This document shows positions 44,491-54,494 of a DNA stretch of 64,000 bases, one piece after another. The position numbers and the translations under genes were made by a program. Origin of the DNA: Citrobacter freundii ATCC 8090 = MTCC 1658 = NBRC 12681 (GTDB taxonomy: Bacteria; Pseudomonadota; Gammaproteobacteria; Enterobacterales; Enterobacteriaceae). The stretch covers positions 62,001 through 126,000 of the forward strand of contig NZ_CP049015.1 of the NCBI RefSeq assembly GCF_011064845.1, in the 5' to 3' direction. Every line of letters begins with the position of its first letter. The first letter of the stretch is position 1. Below the pieces are notes generated by a model, which was not told where the DNA came from, ran no database searches, and worked only from the letters and a program-made list of their open reading frames with translations.

Positions 44491-45546
44491 TTATGCTTTC
44501 TCATTACTTTTATTAAAGCCACTATCATGAAGTACCGTATCGATAGCGTCAATCACGGCCTGTTCCGGTATCCATGTCAGATATTTTTTTGACCGATCGA
44601 GTTCATCCCGAGAAGGCATCGGATGATAATCGCCAGCCCAAATCAAAACGGCTTTATCCGACCATGGCTTCCACTGTTGATAATTGGTGGCGCCAAACAG
44701 GCAGACCTGTGGTGTCTTTAGCGCTGCTGCCATATGCATCGGTGCAGAATCGACACCAATGTACAAAACTGCATGATCGATCAATGCAGCCAACTGCAAA
44801 AAGGTGGTTTTACCTGCCAGCGTCAGGTCAGGGGAAGATTGACACAGTTCAGCAATGCGCTGAACCTGCTGCTGCTCACTTAGCGCTGGCCCACAGGTAA
44901 GATAGACGTGCAGACCTCGTTGGTGCAGGTGGTCTATAACATGCGCGAATTTATCATCATCCCAGCATTTAAACTCTTGCCTGGCAGTGGGCTGAATAAC
45001 GACATATTTCTGCGCTGGCAACGTGGGTAACAGGGATACCAGATGTTGATAATCGTCCTGACGATAACTCAGCGACATCTCTTTCTTCAGTTCTGTTTCG
45101 CTAAACCCGATACCTTTTAGAATAGATAAATTTTGTTCAACAATATGCGTACCAATGAATGGCGTTACGCGCGTAAAAAGTCGATTCCACAGATCTTTTT
45201 CGCGCTCAAAAGCAATTGAAGGGCAACGTAAAGAGGCTATAAGAGCGCCGATCGGCCATTGTTCGGTGAGGTTAACGATCAGGTCGTAGTGATTTTTCTT
45301 CAGTTGTTTACGCACTGAAAGGTAATTTTTCACTGTTGACAGCAGGCCCTGCTTTTTCTCAATCAGATAAAAATTATTAATATCTTTATGGGCGGCTAAG
45401 ATTGCTTTGGTATCTTTATAGAGTAGCAGATCGATCTTAGCTTGCGGATAACGAGCCCGAATGCTGGCAATAACAGGTGTAGTTAGCAGAACATCCCCAT
45501 AAAACTTCAGCTTGCAAATAAGAACCCGGTCAACTTTTTCAAACAT
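44491..45546 (-). CDS. waaQ: GT9 heptosyltransferase, WaaQ-like
   Basis: 351 residues. ADP-heptose transferase fold with the start VLICKLKFYGDVLLTTPVI, VQPTARQEFKCWDDDKFA in the middle and the donor site VDSAPMHMAAAL. The N-terminal K-(x)6-G-D-(x)-LLTTPVI pattern matches heptosyltransferase III (WaaQ/RfaQ), which adds the side heptose to heptose II. In E. coli and Salmonella waaQ is the first gene of the opposite operon; here that place is empty. The symbol is an inference by motif and by the missing gene; WaaK-like or another GT9 remains possible. Confidence 0.68.
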   Translation of the reverse strand: MFEKVDRVLICKLKFYGDVLLTTPVIASIRARYPQAKIDLLLYKDTKAILAAHKDINNFYLIEKKQGLLSTVKNYLSVRKQLKKNHYDLIVNLTEQWPIGALIASLRCPSIAFEREKDLWNRLFTRVTPFIGTHIVEQNLSILKGIGFSETELKKEMSLSYRQDDYQHLVSLLPTLPAQKYVVIQPTARQEFKCWDDDKFAHVIDHLHQRGLHVYLTCGPALSEQQQVQRIAELCQSSPDLTLAGKTTFLQLAALIDHAVLYIGVDSAPMHMAAALKTPQVCLFGATNYQQWKPWSDKAVLIWAGDYHPMPSRDELDRSKKYLTWIPEQAVIDAIDTVLHDSGFNKSNEKA

Positions 45547-45547
45547 G

Positions 45548-46561
45548 TTAAAATCCCTTTCGCAAGAATAAGCTTTTACAAGCAGATAGTATCTTATATC
45601 TTGTTTCAGAAATAGAACGATCGATATGGGGATATTTCATCTTCAGAATTATTTTCTTCTTAACGATTTTCGTATCGCAGCATGCAAGTGCATTCTGAAT
45701 GTCATTTAGCATACTTTCGCTATAACGATAATAGCCCTTTTTCTTGCGTAAAATTTTACGTCCTTCGAGAAAACAATTGATAATCATAAATGTCGCAACA
45801 GTACGCTTAGATCTATTTTCATTAATATATTTATACATTTTTCGCATAGCAAAGAAGATGCTGTCAGCGTCACTATCAATAATGTTCTCGGTAATGCTTT
45901 TATCATTTACTCGGTAGTAATATAGCTTATTCTCGATTTTTAGAATCTTATTGCATTTAAAATACTGGAATGGGCAAAAAATCACGTCTTCGTAGCGATG
46001 ATGTTCCTCGAACTTATCGCTACCAATGATATTGCGGTGAAAGATTTTTGTCATCAGATGCCATTGCCCAGCCTTGAATGTTGGTAACAGAGGGGCGTAA
46101 TTATCATCTGATAATATTATTTCGCGCTGGGCAATGTTGTTTTCCATTTCCGGCGCGTTTTTATACAAATTGTTTATATCTCGAGTTAAGTTAAATTCGA
46201 TAATGTCATATTTTTCGTCTCTTAACTTAGGCAGGAGAATTGTAAAATAATTCTGGCAGACAATATCATCACTGTCTACAAAGCCAATATATTTCCCTGT
46301 CGCATGGGCAAGCCCAACGTTACGAGTGATTGCAACGCCCTGATTTTTTTGGCTTATATATTTAACATTATGGCAATCTTTTTCGCGGTAAAACGCATTT
46401 ATACGCTCTTCGGTTAAATCCGTAGAGCCATCATTAACAATTATTACCTCTACATCATCGGTGATGCTCTGATGTATAGACGCCAATGTCGCTGTGATGA
46501 GTTCAGCGTTGTTGTATGTAGGTATAATAATGCTCAGTAAATAACCGGAAGTGTTAACCAT
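45548..46561 (-). CDS. GT2 glycosyltransferase of the LPS core
   Basis: 337 residues. GT-A fold with SIIIPTYNNAELITATLASI, VIIVNDGSTDLT, and DXD-type GFVDSDDIV. The remaining half is basic and AT-rich. Family 2 enzymes in the core locus (WaaV, beta-1,3-glucosyltransferase of the R1 core) lie next to waaL as this one does, but I cannot state the sugar. Overlaps the end of waaL by eight bases. Confidence 0.82.
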   Translation of the reverse strand: MVNTSGYLLSIIIPTYNNAELITATLASIHQSITDDVEVIIVNDGSTDLTEERINAFYREKDCHNVKYISQKNQGVAITRNVGLAHATGKYIGFVDSDDIVCQNYFTILLPKLRDEKYDIIEFNLTRDINNLYKNAPEMENNIAQREIILSDDNYAPLLPTFKAGQWHLMTKIFHRNIIGSDKFEEHHRYEDVIFCPFQYFKCNKILKIENKLYYYRVNDKSITENIIDSDADSIFFAMRKMYKYINENRSKRTVATFMIINCFLEGRKILRKKKGYYRYSESMLNDIQNALACCDTKIVKKKIILKMKYPHIDRSISETRYKILSACKSLFLRKGF

Positions 46562-47837
46562 GGCATCGTTCTCTTGTTGGATTCGAGCTCAGTACTGCTG
46601 CTACACATAACGCCAGTACGCTGCTCAGGGCTTCACCTTTGGCATACAATAATAAATCACTCAAGCCATAGATAGCGATTGCGCCTGAGATAACGAACAA
46701 CAAGGGACTACGTTGCCAGTAAGCTGTTAAAAACATAGCGATATAGAGCAAGAGTAGCACAACAACCCCAGGGATGCCCTTTAGCGAGAAGGTATCAATG
46801 ACTTCGTTATGCAGGTGGACGTTAATGAACTCAAGTGCCCCTTGTAAGGAAGTATCTTGCACGGCAAGTCGCTGAATTTCTGCTCCGCGTTGTTCAAGTG
46901 ACTGCCCCCAGTCATGACCGTTCCCAGATTCAATCCCTGCCCGTTGCATCGCCAGTCGCGCGCCGATAGAAGTATTACTATTGTTTTGATTATAAGAGTG
47001 CAGATCGACCAGGAAGTTCTGGTAGCGGCTTTCAATGATTGGTTTTAAGGGAATCGCAGCAATTCCCACCAGTATTACAAAACCCAGCAGTGCCCTTAAT
47101 AGCATGGTGCGGTTGTGACGATAGTACATCAGGAATAGGCCGACACTCAGGATCGGGTATACCAAAATAGCAGCCCGAGTTTGCGTTGTGATGATGACTG
47201 CCAGCGATATCAAAAAATGTAACAGATAGAGTGCAACGGTGTGTTTTAGACGGAGATTAATAATGGCCTGGGATGCTAATAATGCAATTAGCGTCAGAGC
47301 GTAGGCTGTGCCGGTTTGGTGTTCAAAACCGAGAGCAACACGGTAGGTCATAATATCTGGTGCTCCGGCAGCCTCGTAGCCTGCGAAAAGATACAAGCCT
47401 ATTGCGGTAAGAATCGTCCAGAGACTGGTAATGCGAGTTTTGTTGGCACACGGCTCTCGCGTGGTCAGAGCTGTCATAACCAGTGCGGCAAAAATCATCA
47501 CTTTGCCACCGTTCTGGTATGAACGATAGGCACCGGTAAAGGCTGAGCCAGATTGTTTAAATACTTCTACCCAAATAATCTGGAGTAAACCAAAGAGCAG
47601 CAACATAACAGGCAAAACCAGATTTTGTTTGTTACTGCACACATGCTTTATATTTTTTCCTATGAGCGGCAGAGACAGAGCCGTGGAGAAAATAAATACC
47701 TTCAGCGCTTCATCTGGATTGACCAGGACCATCGCAAGAGTTGCCAGGATCCCAGCATAAAATAAGACGTATATAAAATCGAATGGATTATTTTTTATAC
47801 TACAAACAAAACGAGAAAACATGTGTTGGCGAAGCAT
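46554..47837 (-). CDS. waaL: O-antigen ligase WaaL
   Basis: 427 residues from the ATG at 47837, which leaves a 16-base gap after waaC. About 11-12 membrane segments. The large periplasmic loop contains the conserved GALEFINVHLHNE, with the histidine needed by ligases, and the RTRAAIL-like TQTRAAILVYP motif. Transfers undecaprenyl-linked O-antigen to the core. Sequence diverges widely between strains, in line with the different core type. Confidence 0.9.
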   Translation of the reverse strand: MLRQHMFSRFVCSIKNNPFDFIYVLFYAGILATLAMVLVNPDEALKVFIFSTALSLPLIGKNIKHVCSNKQNLVLPVMLLLFGLLQIIWVEVFKQSGSAFTGAYRSYQNGGKVMIFAALVMTALTTREPCANKTRITSLWTILTAIGLYLFAGYEAAGAPDIMTYRVALGFEHQTGTAYALTLIALLASQAIINLRLKHTVALYLLHFLISLAVIITTQTRAAILVYPILSVGLFLMYYRHNRTMLLRALLGFVILVGIAAIPLKPIIESRYQNFLVDLHSYNQNNSNTSIGARLAMQRAGIESGNGHDWGQSLEQRGAEIQRLAVQDTSLQGALEFINVHLHNEVIDTFSLKGIPGVVVLLLLYIAMFLTAYWQRSPLLFVISGAIAIYGLSDLLLYAKGEALSSVLALCVAAVLSSNPTRERCHG

Positions 47838-47853
47838 GGTTCGTCTCTTAAAG

Positions 47854-48822
47854 TTAAAGCAAATTATTATCAATTAGCGATACGTTGACTAAGCTTGCGT
47901 CCAGATCCTGCAATTTTCCGGAATGGCTCTGCTGTGTGTATTGATTCTTCCCATATCCACCAATCAATCCCGGGTCTGTCGGGCCATACAACGTAATATT
48001 GGGGCGATCCAAGGCGGCGGTTAAATGGCTGAGACCTGTATCAACCGACACCACAAACTTTGCCCCCGCCAGAATGCGAGCAACCTCTTCCAGACTCATT
48101 CGCGGCAGGACATCAACGTAGGGAAAACCTTCCGCCAGCCTTTTGGCACGCTCTTCTTCATGAGGGGCGCCCCAGGGGAGTTTAATACGGATGCCCGTAT
48201 TATTTAACAGCTCAATCAGCTCCCGCCAGTTGGCTTCTGGCCAGTGCTTATCATCACGTGTTGTGGCATGCAGAAATACGGCATATTGGCCTGTATCAGC
48301 ATTACATTCATTCACAAAATGCTGAGCGATAGCGTAATCACCCTGCGACTGCGGTTTGGCATATCCCAGACTTTTGGCGAACAATTCACGCGTACGTTCT
48401 ACCGCGTGCTGCTGTTTGGCAATGTGATGTTTGCGATTATAAAACAGGCTAGCCAGCGGCTCGCGGGCCGTACTCCAGTCCATACCATGCTTGACGCCAC
48501 GTGCCAGACGCGTCACCAACGCCGCACTTTTAACCAGACCCTGCGCATCAATTATCGCGTCATACTGCTGCAAACGTACCGCATCGCGAAACGCTTTACG
48601 CTCGGCTTTAATCGGCGCTGAAAACCAGGCTTTACGCCAGCGGCGAATCGCCACTGGGATGACCCGGTCAACGGCTGCATGCCAGGAAGGGATCTGCGCG
48701 AATCCTTCTTCCACCACCCAATCAAATTGAATACCCGGAATAGCCTGCTGCGCATCGGTTAATGCGGGCAACGTATGCAGTACATCGCCCATAGACGACG
48801 TTTTAACGATCAGAACCCGCAT
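47854..48822 (-). CDS. waaC: LPS heptosyltransferase I WaaC
   Basis: 322 residues, GT9. Starts RVLIVKTSSMGDVLHTLPAL; donor motif VSVDTGLSHLTAALDRPNITLYGPTDP. Adds the first heptose to Kdo. Three bases after waaF. Confidence 0.96.
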   Translation of the reverse strand: MRVLIVKTSSMGDVLHTLPALTDAQQAIPGIQFDWVVEEGFAQIPSWHAAVDRVIPVAIRRWRKAWFSAPIKAERKAFRDAVRLQQYDAIIDAQGLVKSAALVTRLARGVKHGMDWSTAREPLASLFYNRKHHIAKQQHAVERTRELFAKSLGYAKPQSQGDYAIAQHFVNECNADTGQYAVFLHATTRDDKHWPEANWRELIELLNNTGIRIKLPWGAPHEEERAKRLAEGFPYVDVLPRMSLEEVARILAGAKFVVSVDTGLSHLTAALDRPNITLYGPTDPGLIGGYGKNQYTQQSHSGKLQDLDASLVNVSLIDNNLL

Positions 48823-48825
48823 CCG

Positions 48826-49872
48826 TCAGGCTTCCTCTTGTAACAACAGGTCGTTGAGTTCTTCCAGTACACGCTGGGGTGTGATGTCAATCAGGCTTTG
48901 GTGATAGCCTTCTGCTGCATCGCCCTTGCGCACTTTGTGATAGCCCGTAATCAGACGAATGACCCGCGCTTTGTGCGACAACGGCGGGGTAAAGTCCGGA
49001 CTACTTGGGCCATACAACGCTACCAGAGGTCGATTCAACGCTGCGGCAACGTGCATTAATCCAGAGTCGTTGGTGACGACCGCTTTGCAGGCGGCAAGCA
49101 GAATAACGGCCTGCTCCAGCTGCGTTTCGCCCGCCAGATTACGACACCAGGCCTGCTGCTCAACGCTTAACGTTGCCAGGATTTCATTTCCGGCTTCATG
49201 ATCTTTTGCCGAGCCAAACAGCACAATCTGATGACCTTCGTCGATCAGCTGTTTTGCCAGTTCAGCATAATGGTAGTGTGGCCAGCGTTTCGCCGGACCA
49301 AATTCCGCACCTGGGCAAAAACCGATGATGGGGCGTTCGGCAGAAAGGGAGAACTGGCTACAGGTCAGAGACTTTTCACCTTCGCTGACCTGCAACTGTG
49401 GCCACAGCAGGGGTTGCGGCAAATCTTTAGCCGACAGCATCACGCCTTTATCGTAGGCCAGGGCCACATAGCGTTCGACCATCAGCGGCCATGCGTCTTT
49501 ATCCAGCACGCGCGCATCGTTGAGCAGGCCGTAGCGCATTTCACCACGCCAACCGGTACGATGCGGAATACCTGCAAAAAAGGGCACCAGCGCGGATTTA
49601 AACGAGTTAGGCAGCACATAAGCGCGGTCATAGCGCTTCTCACGCAGGCTATGACCGAGCTTACGCCGTTCACCAATTTCCAGAGCGCCATGCCCAAGCG
49701 GCATCGCGATCGCTTCATTGACTTCCGGCATCCGCGATAACAGCGGACGGCACCATGCAGGTGCCATCACGTCGATTATCGCCTGGGGATAGCGCGCCTT
49801 GAGCGTGCGATAGAGACTTTGCGACATCATCATGTCGCCCACCCAAGACGGGCCAACCACCAGAATCCTCAT
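48826..49872 (-). CDS. waaF: LPS heptosyltransferase II WaaF
   Basis: 348 residues, GT9. Starts RILVVGPSWVGDMMMSQSLYR; FCPGAEFGPAKRWP and TNDSGLMHVAAAL motifs are complete. Adds the second heptose. Twelve bases after hldD. Confidence 0.97.
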   Translation of the reverse strand: MRILVVGPSWVGDMMMSQSLYRTLKARYPQAIIDVMAPAWCRPLLSRMPEVNEAIAMPLGHGALEIGERRKLGHSLREKRYDRAYVLPNSFKSALVPFFAGIPHRTGWRGEMRYGLLNDARVLDKDAWPLMVERYVALAYDKGVMLSAKDLPQPLLWPQLQVSEGEKSLTCSQFSLSAERPIIGFCPGAEFGPAKRWPHYHYAELAKQLIDEGHQIVLFGSAKDHEAGNEILATLSVEQQAWCRNLAGETQLEQAVILLAACKAVVTNDSGLMHVAAALNRPLVALYGPSSPDFTPPLSHKARVIRLITGYHKVRKGDAAEGYHQSLIDITPQRVLEELNDLLLQEEA

Positions 49873-49884
49873 AGATTGCCTGCC

Positions 49885-50817
49885 TTATGCGTCGCGGTTC
49901 AGCCAGGCCATATATTCCGTTACGCCTTCAGCAACGGTCTTAAACGGCTTGTCATAGCCCGCGGCGCGCAGGTTGGTCAGGTCTGCCTGAGTAAACGCCT
50001 GGTAGCGGCCTTTCAGTTTTTCCGGGAATGGAATGTACTCAATGCTGCCTTTTTTGTGGTACGCCAGCGTTGCGTCAGCAACGGCCTGGAAAGATTCCGC
50101 ACGACCAGTACCGAGGTTAAAGATGCCGGATACCCCGTTTTCCAGGAACCACAGGTTTACCGCAGCCACATCGCCAACGTAAACGAAATCACGTTTGAAG
50201 TTTTCGCTGCCTTCGAACAGTTTTGGTGTTTCGCCATTGTTAAGCTGAGTATTGAGGTGGAAAGCGACGCTCGCCATGCTGCCTTTATGGCCTTCACGCG
50301 GTCCGTAGACGTTGAAATAGCGGAAGCCAACAATCTGAGAGTTGGCTTCCGGCAGGATCTGACGCACGTACTCGTCGAACAGGAATTTTGAGTAGCCATA
50401 GACGTTCAGCGGTTTCTCATATTCACGGGATTCGATGAAATCAGAAGTGCGACCGCCATAGGTGGCGGCAGAGGACGCGTACAGGAACGGGATTTCACGC
50501 TCCAGGCAGTAGTGCAGCAGCTCTTTAGAGTATTGATAGTTGTTGTCCATCATATACTTGCCGTCCCACTCGGTGGTGGAAGAGCATGCGCCTTCGTGGA
50601 AAATAGCTTCGATATCGCCGAAATCTTCCCCGGCCATAATCTGGATCAGGAAGTCTTCCTTGTCCATGTAGTCAGCAATATTCAGATCCACCAGGTTAAC
50701 AAACTTGGTGCCGTCTTTCAGGTTGTCCACCACCAGGATGTCGGTGATGCCTTTATCATTCAGGGACTTAACGATATTGCTGCCGATAAAGCCCGCGCCG
50801 CCGGTAACGATGATCAT
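49885..50817 (-). CDS. hldD: ADP-L-glycero-D-manno-heptose 6-epimerase HldD
   Basis: 310 residues. Rossmann start [16 protein letters not shown], and catalytic Tyr/Lys in YGYSKFLFD. Makes the ADP-heptose used by WaaC, WaaF and the WaaQ-like protein, all in the same operon. First gene of the leftward core operon; divergent from kbl. Confidence 0.97.
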   Translation of the reverse strand: MIIVTGGAGFIGSNIVKSLNDKGITDILVVDNLKDGTKFVNLVDLNIADYMDKEDFLIQIMAGEDFGDIEAIFHEGACSSTTEWDGKYMMDNNYQYSKELLHYCLEREIPFLYASSAATYGGRTSDFIESREYEKPLNVYGYSKFLFDEYVRQILPEANSQIVGFRYFNVYGPREGHKGSMASVAFHLNTQLNNGETPKLFEGSENFKRDFVYVGDVAAVNLWFLENGVSGIFNLGTGRAESFQAVADATLAYHKKGSIEYIPFPEKLKGRYQAFTQADLTNLRAAGYDKPFKTVAEGVTEYMAWLNRDA

Positions 50818-51032
50818 AAATGTAACCTTCGAATTATGGAGTCAGAGACAATCTCAGACACGAATACTTTCTATCATATCACTACATGGCTCAGGCTTCA
50901 GCCATTCACCGATAAGCCGTGCGGGTACACGTGATTTATGCTTCATTTTGAAGAAGTGATGATGCGTCATCTCGTATCAACGTATAGCTTTGGGTAATAT
51001 GTGCTGAAATTTGCCCAGTCTGGAGAATTGAA

Positions 51033-52229
51033 ATGCGTGGGGATTTTTACAAACAGTTAACCAACGATCTCGACACCGCACGTGCGGAAGGATTGTTTAA
51101 AGAAGAGCGCATTATTACATCTGCCCAGCAGGCGGATATCACCGTGGCGGACGGAAGCCACGTTATTAACTTTTGTGCGAACAACTATCTGGGACTGGCT
51201 AACCACCCGGAGCTGATTGCAGCGGCAAAAGCGGGTATGGATTCTCACGGATTTGGTATGGCTTCGGTTCGCTTTATTTGCGGTACCCAGGATAGCCATA
51301 AACAACTGGAGCAAAAACTGGCGGCATTCCTCGGTATGGAAGATGCCATCCTTTACTCTTCCTGCTTCGACGCCAATGGCGGCCTGTTTGAAACGCTGCT
51401 GGGCGCAGAAGACGCAATTATTTCCGATGCCCTGAACCACGCTTCTATCATAGATGGCGTTCGTCTGTGTAAAGCAAAACGTTTCCGTTACGCCAACAAC
51501 GATATGGTGGAACTGGAAGCTCGCCTGAAAGAAGCACGTGAAGCGGGCGCTCGTCATATCCTGATCGCCACTGATGGCGTGTTCTCTATGGATGGTGTGA
51601 TCGCTAACCTGAAAGGCGTTTGCGATCTGGCGGATAAATACGACGCGCTGGTCATGGTTGATGATTCCCATGCCGTCGGTTTTGTCGGCGAAAATGGTCG
51701 TGGCTCCCATGAATACTGTGACGTGATGGGTCGCGTGGACATCATCACCGGTACGCTGGGTAAAGCACTCGGCGGCGCATCCGGTGGTTACACCGCAGCG
51801 CGCAAAGAAGTTGTTGAGTGGCTGCGTCAGCGTTCCCGTCCTTATTTGTTCTCCAACTCACTGGCGCCAGCGATTGTTGCGGCCTCCATTAAAGTGCTGG
51901 AAATGGTTGAAGCAGGCAGCGACCTGCGCGACCGCCTGTGGGCGAACGCACGTCAGTTCCGTGAGCAAATGTCTGCCGCTGGCTTTACTCTGGCCGGTGC
52001 CGATCACGCGATTATCCCGGTGATGTTGGGTGATGCAGTGATCGCGCAGGACTTTGCTCGTGAACTGCAAAAAGAGGGGATTTACGTTACCGGATTCTTC
52101 TATCCGGTGGTTCCAAAAGGCCAGGCGCGTATCCGTACCCAGATGTCTGCGGCGCATACCCCTGAGCAGATTACGCGTGCTGTTGAGGCGTTCACACGCA
52201 TTGGTAAACAACTGGGCGTTATTGCCTGA
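51033..52229 (+). CDS. kbl: 2-amino-3-ketobutyrate CoA ligase Kbl
   Basis: 398 residues, alpha-oxoamine synthase family of PLP enzymes. [11 protein letters not shown] (PLP ring Asp/His) and the lysine in [10 protein letters not shown] are present. Splits 2-amino-3-ketobutyrate into glycine and acetyl-CoA. A CTGGAG site precedes the start; the tdh gene follows after nine bases. Confidence 0.97.
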   Translation: MRGDFYKQLTNDLDTARAEGLFKEERIITSAQQADITVADGSHVINFCANNYLGLANHPELIAAAKAGMDSHGFGMASVRFICGTQDSHKQLEQKLAAFLGMEDAILYSSCFDANGGLFETLLGAEDAIISDALNHASIIDGVRLCKAKRFRYANNDMVELEARLKEAREAGARHILIATDGVFSMDGVIANLKGVCDLADKYDALVMVDDSHAVGFVGENGRGSHEYCDVMGRVDIITGTLGKALGGASGGYTAARKEVVEWLRQRSRPYLFSNSLAPAIVAASIKVLEMVEAGSDLRDRLWANARQFREQMSAAGFTLAGADHAIIPVMLGDAVIAQDFARELQKEGIYVTGFFYPVVPKGQARIRTQMSAAHTPEQITRAVEAFTRIGKQLGVIA

Positions 52230-52238
52230 GGATGTGAA

Positions 52239-53264
52239 ATGAAAGCGTTATCCAAACTGAAAGCGGAAGAGGGCATTTGGATGACTGACGTTCCTGAACC
52301 GGAAGTCGGTCATAACGATTTGCTGATTAAAATCCGTAAAACAGCCATCTGCGGGACTGACGTTCACATTTATAACTGGGATGAATGGTCGCAAAAAACC
52401 ATCCCAGTACCGATGGTCGTTGGGCATGAATATGTCGGCGAAGTTGTTGGCATCGGTCAGGAAGTTAAAGGCTTTAAAATCGGCGATCGCGTTTCAGGCG
52501 AAGGTCATATCACCTGCGGACATTGCCGTAACTGCCGCGGTGGACGTACTCACCTGTGCCGCAATACGACCGGTGTCGGTGTAAACCGTCCGGGCTGCTT
52601 TGCGGAGTACCTGGTGATCCCGGCATTTAACGCATTTAAAATCCCGGACAATATCTCCGACGACCTGGCGTCTATCTTCGATCCGTTCGGTAATGCAGTG
52701 CACACGGCACTGTCGTTCGATCTGGTTGGGGAAGATGTACTGGTGTCCGGTGCGGGTCCAATCGGTATTATGGCGGCGGCAGTCGCGAAGCACGTTGGCG
52801 CACGCCACGTGGTGATCACCGACGTTAATGAGTATCGCCTTGAGCTGGCGCGCAAAATGGGTATCACCCGCGCGGTCAACGTGTCGAAAGAGAATCTGAC
52901 CGACGTGATGGCTGAACTGGGTATGACCGAAGGGTTTGATGTGGGCCTGGAGATGTCCGGGGCGCCGCCAGCGTTTCGCGCTATGCTGGACACCATGAAT
53001 CACGGTGGCCGTATTGCTATGCTGGGTATTCCGCCATCTGATATGTCCATCGACTGGACGAAAGTTATCTTTAAAGGACTGTTTATTAAAGGTATCTACG
53101 GTCGTGAGATGTTTGAGACATGGTACAAAATGGCTGCACTGATCCAGTCTGGTCTGGATTTGTCGCCGATCATCACCCATCGATTCTCCATCGATGAATT
53201 CCAGCAGGGCTTTGACGCGATGCGTTCAGGCCAGTCAGGGAAAGTGATCCTGAGCTGGGATTAA
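52239..53264 (+). CDS. tdh: L-threonine 3-dehydrogenase Tdh
   Basis: 341 residues. Zinc-dependent MDR enzyme: catalytic-zinc ligand Cys38 in [14 protein letters not shown], structural-zinc cysteines in [15 protein letters not shown], and NAD site [14 protein letters not shown]. Oxidises threonine to the substrate of Kbl. Same operon as kbl, where Lrp control is known in E. coli. Confidence 0.98.
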   Translation: MKALSKLKAEEGIWMTDVPEPEVGHNDLLIKIRKTAICGTDVHIYNWDEWSQKTIPVPMVVGHEYVGEVVGIGQEVKGFKIGDRVSGEGHITCGHCRNCRGGRTHLCRNTTGVGVNRPGCFAEYLVIPAFNAFKIPDNISDDLASIFDPFGNAVHTALSFDLVGEDVLVSGAGPIGIMAAAVAKHVGARHVVITDVNEYRLELARKMGITRAVNVSKENLTDVMAELGMTEGFDVGLEMSGAPPAFRAMLDTMNHGGRIAMLGIPPSDMSIDWTKVIFKGLFIKGIYGREMFETWYKMAALIQSGLDLSPIITHRFSIDEFQQGFDAMRSGQSGKVILSWD

Positions 53265-53295
53265 CCGTATCCACCCTGTGGATTCTGTGTGTTGT

Positions 53296-53337
53296 CCCCG
53301 GATGTTGATTATCATTAATCATCCGGGGCGTTTTTTG
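53296..53337 (+). terminator. Terminator after kbl-tdh
   Basis: CCCCGGATG (53296-53304) pairs with CATCCGGGG (53320-53328); a run of six T follows. Confidence 0.9.
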
Positions 53338-53456
53338 CCTGCACAATCTCCCCCGCCCGGCGCATTTTCCGCTAAAGAATTAATAATTTTTTCTGAAAAT
53401 CTACCGCTTAATATGCTAAAAAGTGCCGATTACTCTATTGTCTGGCTGGATTTGAT

Positions 53457-54494
53457 ATGACCTATATCCCTGGTCTCCTGAGCGTCATTATGCCGCTTTA
53501 CAACACGGGTGAACCGTTCATTGCGTGTATGGATTCGCTGATTGCGCAAACCTGGAAGAACCTGGAGATCATCATTGTTAATGATGGCTCTACGGATAAC
53601 TCTGCGGAGCTTGCTCAGTCTTATGCGGATCGTTATCCACACGTTCATCTGCTGCACCAGCGCAATGGGGGCGTTTCGGCGGCGCGCAATACCGGGATGA
53701 AAGTCGCCAGGGGGGAGTACATCGCGTACGTAGACGGCGATGATATTGCCTATCCGGAAATGTATGAAACGCTGATGACTATGGCGCTGAAAGACAACCT
53801 GGATGTTGCGCAGTGCAACGCTGATTGGTGTATTGCGGAAACCGGCCACACTTGGGCATCCATTCCTACCGATCGTATTCGTTCTACCGGCGTGATGACC
53901 GGGCCAGACTGGTTACGCAAAGCGTTAGCCAGCCGCCGTTGGCGACACGTTGTCTGGATGGGCGTTTATCGTCATCAGACTATCCGCGACGCGGGGCTGA
54001 CCTTCCTGTCTGGCCTGCATCACCAGGATATTATCTGGACGACGGAGTTTATGTTTAATGCGAAGCGCGCGCGTTACACGGAAATCCCTCTGTATAAATA
54101 CTTCCTGCACGGCGCATCTGTTAGCCGTCTGCCGCGCACCGGGCTGAAAAACCTCGCTTACCAGCGCCACTACATCAAAATTACCCGTCTGCTGGATAAG
54201 ATGAATCACGACTACGCTGGGCGTATTCCCATTTACCCGGAATTCAAACAGCAGGTGATTTACGAAGCGCTACGCGTTTGTCATTGCATACGTAAAGAAC
54301 CGGACGAGAAAATCCGCCAGCGCATGATTGCTGAAGTATTTGTGTCGGGTATGTTCAAGCGTATGGTAAGCAATATTTGCAGCGTTAAGCTGGGTTATCA
54401 GGTGCTGTTGTGGGCTATCCGCTTTAGCCAGTGGCGCGATAAAGCACTGACGCCGCGCCGCCTGGCTCATTTAACGCTGGATAGCAAAGAGTGA
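53457..54494 (+). CDS. waaH: WaaH (YibD), GT2 glycosyltransferase
   Basis: 345 residues. GT2 motifs LLSVIMPLYNTGEPF, IIIVNDGSTDNSAE and AYVDGDDIAYP, with CNADWCIAETGHTWASIPTDR matching YibD. In E. coli WaaH adds glucuronic acid to heptose III under phosphate starvation; that acceptor needs WaaQ activity, which fits the relocated WaaQ-like gene. No clear Pho box was seen in the short upstream region. Convergent with yibQ. Confidence 0.93.
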   Translation: MTYIPGLLSVIMPLYNTGEPFIACMDSLIAQTWKNLEIIIVNDGSTDNSAELAQSYADRYPHVHLLHQRNGGVSAARNTGMKVARGEYIAYVDGDDIAYPEMYETLMTMALKDNLDVAQCNADWCIAETGHTWASIPTDRIRSTGVMTGPDWLRKALASRRWRHVVWMGVYRHQTIRDAGLTFLSGLHHQDIIWTTEFMFNAKRARYTEIPLYKYFLHGASVSRLPRTGLKNLAYQRHYIKITRLLDKMNHDYAGRIPIYPEFKQQVIYEALRVCHCIRKEPDEKIRQRMIAEVFVSGMFKRMVSNICSVKLGYQVLLWAIRFSQWRDKALTPRRLAHLTLDSKE

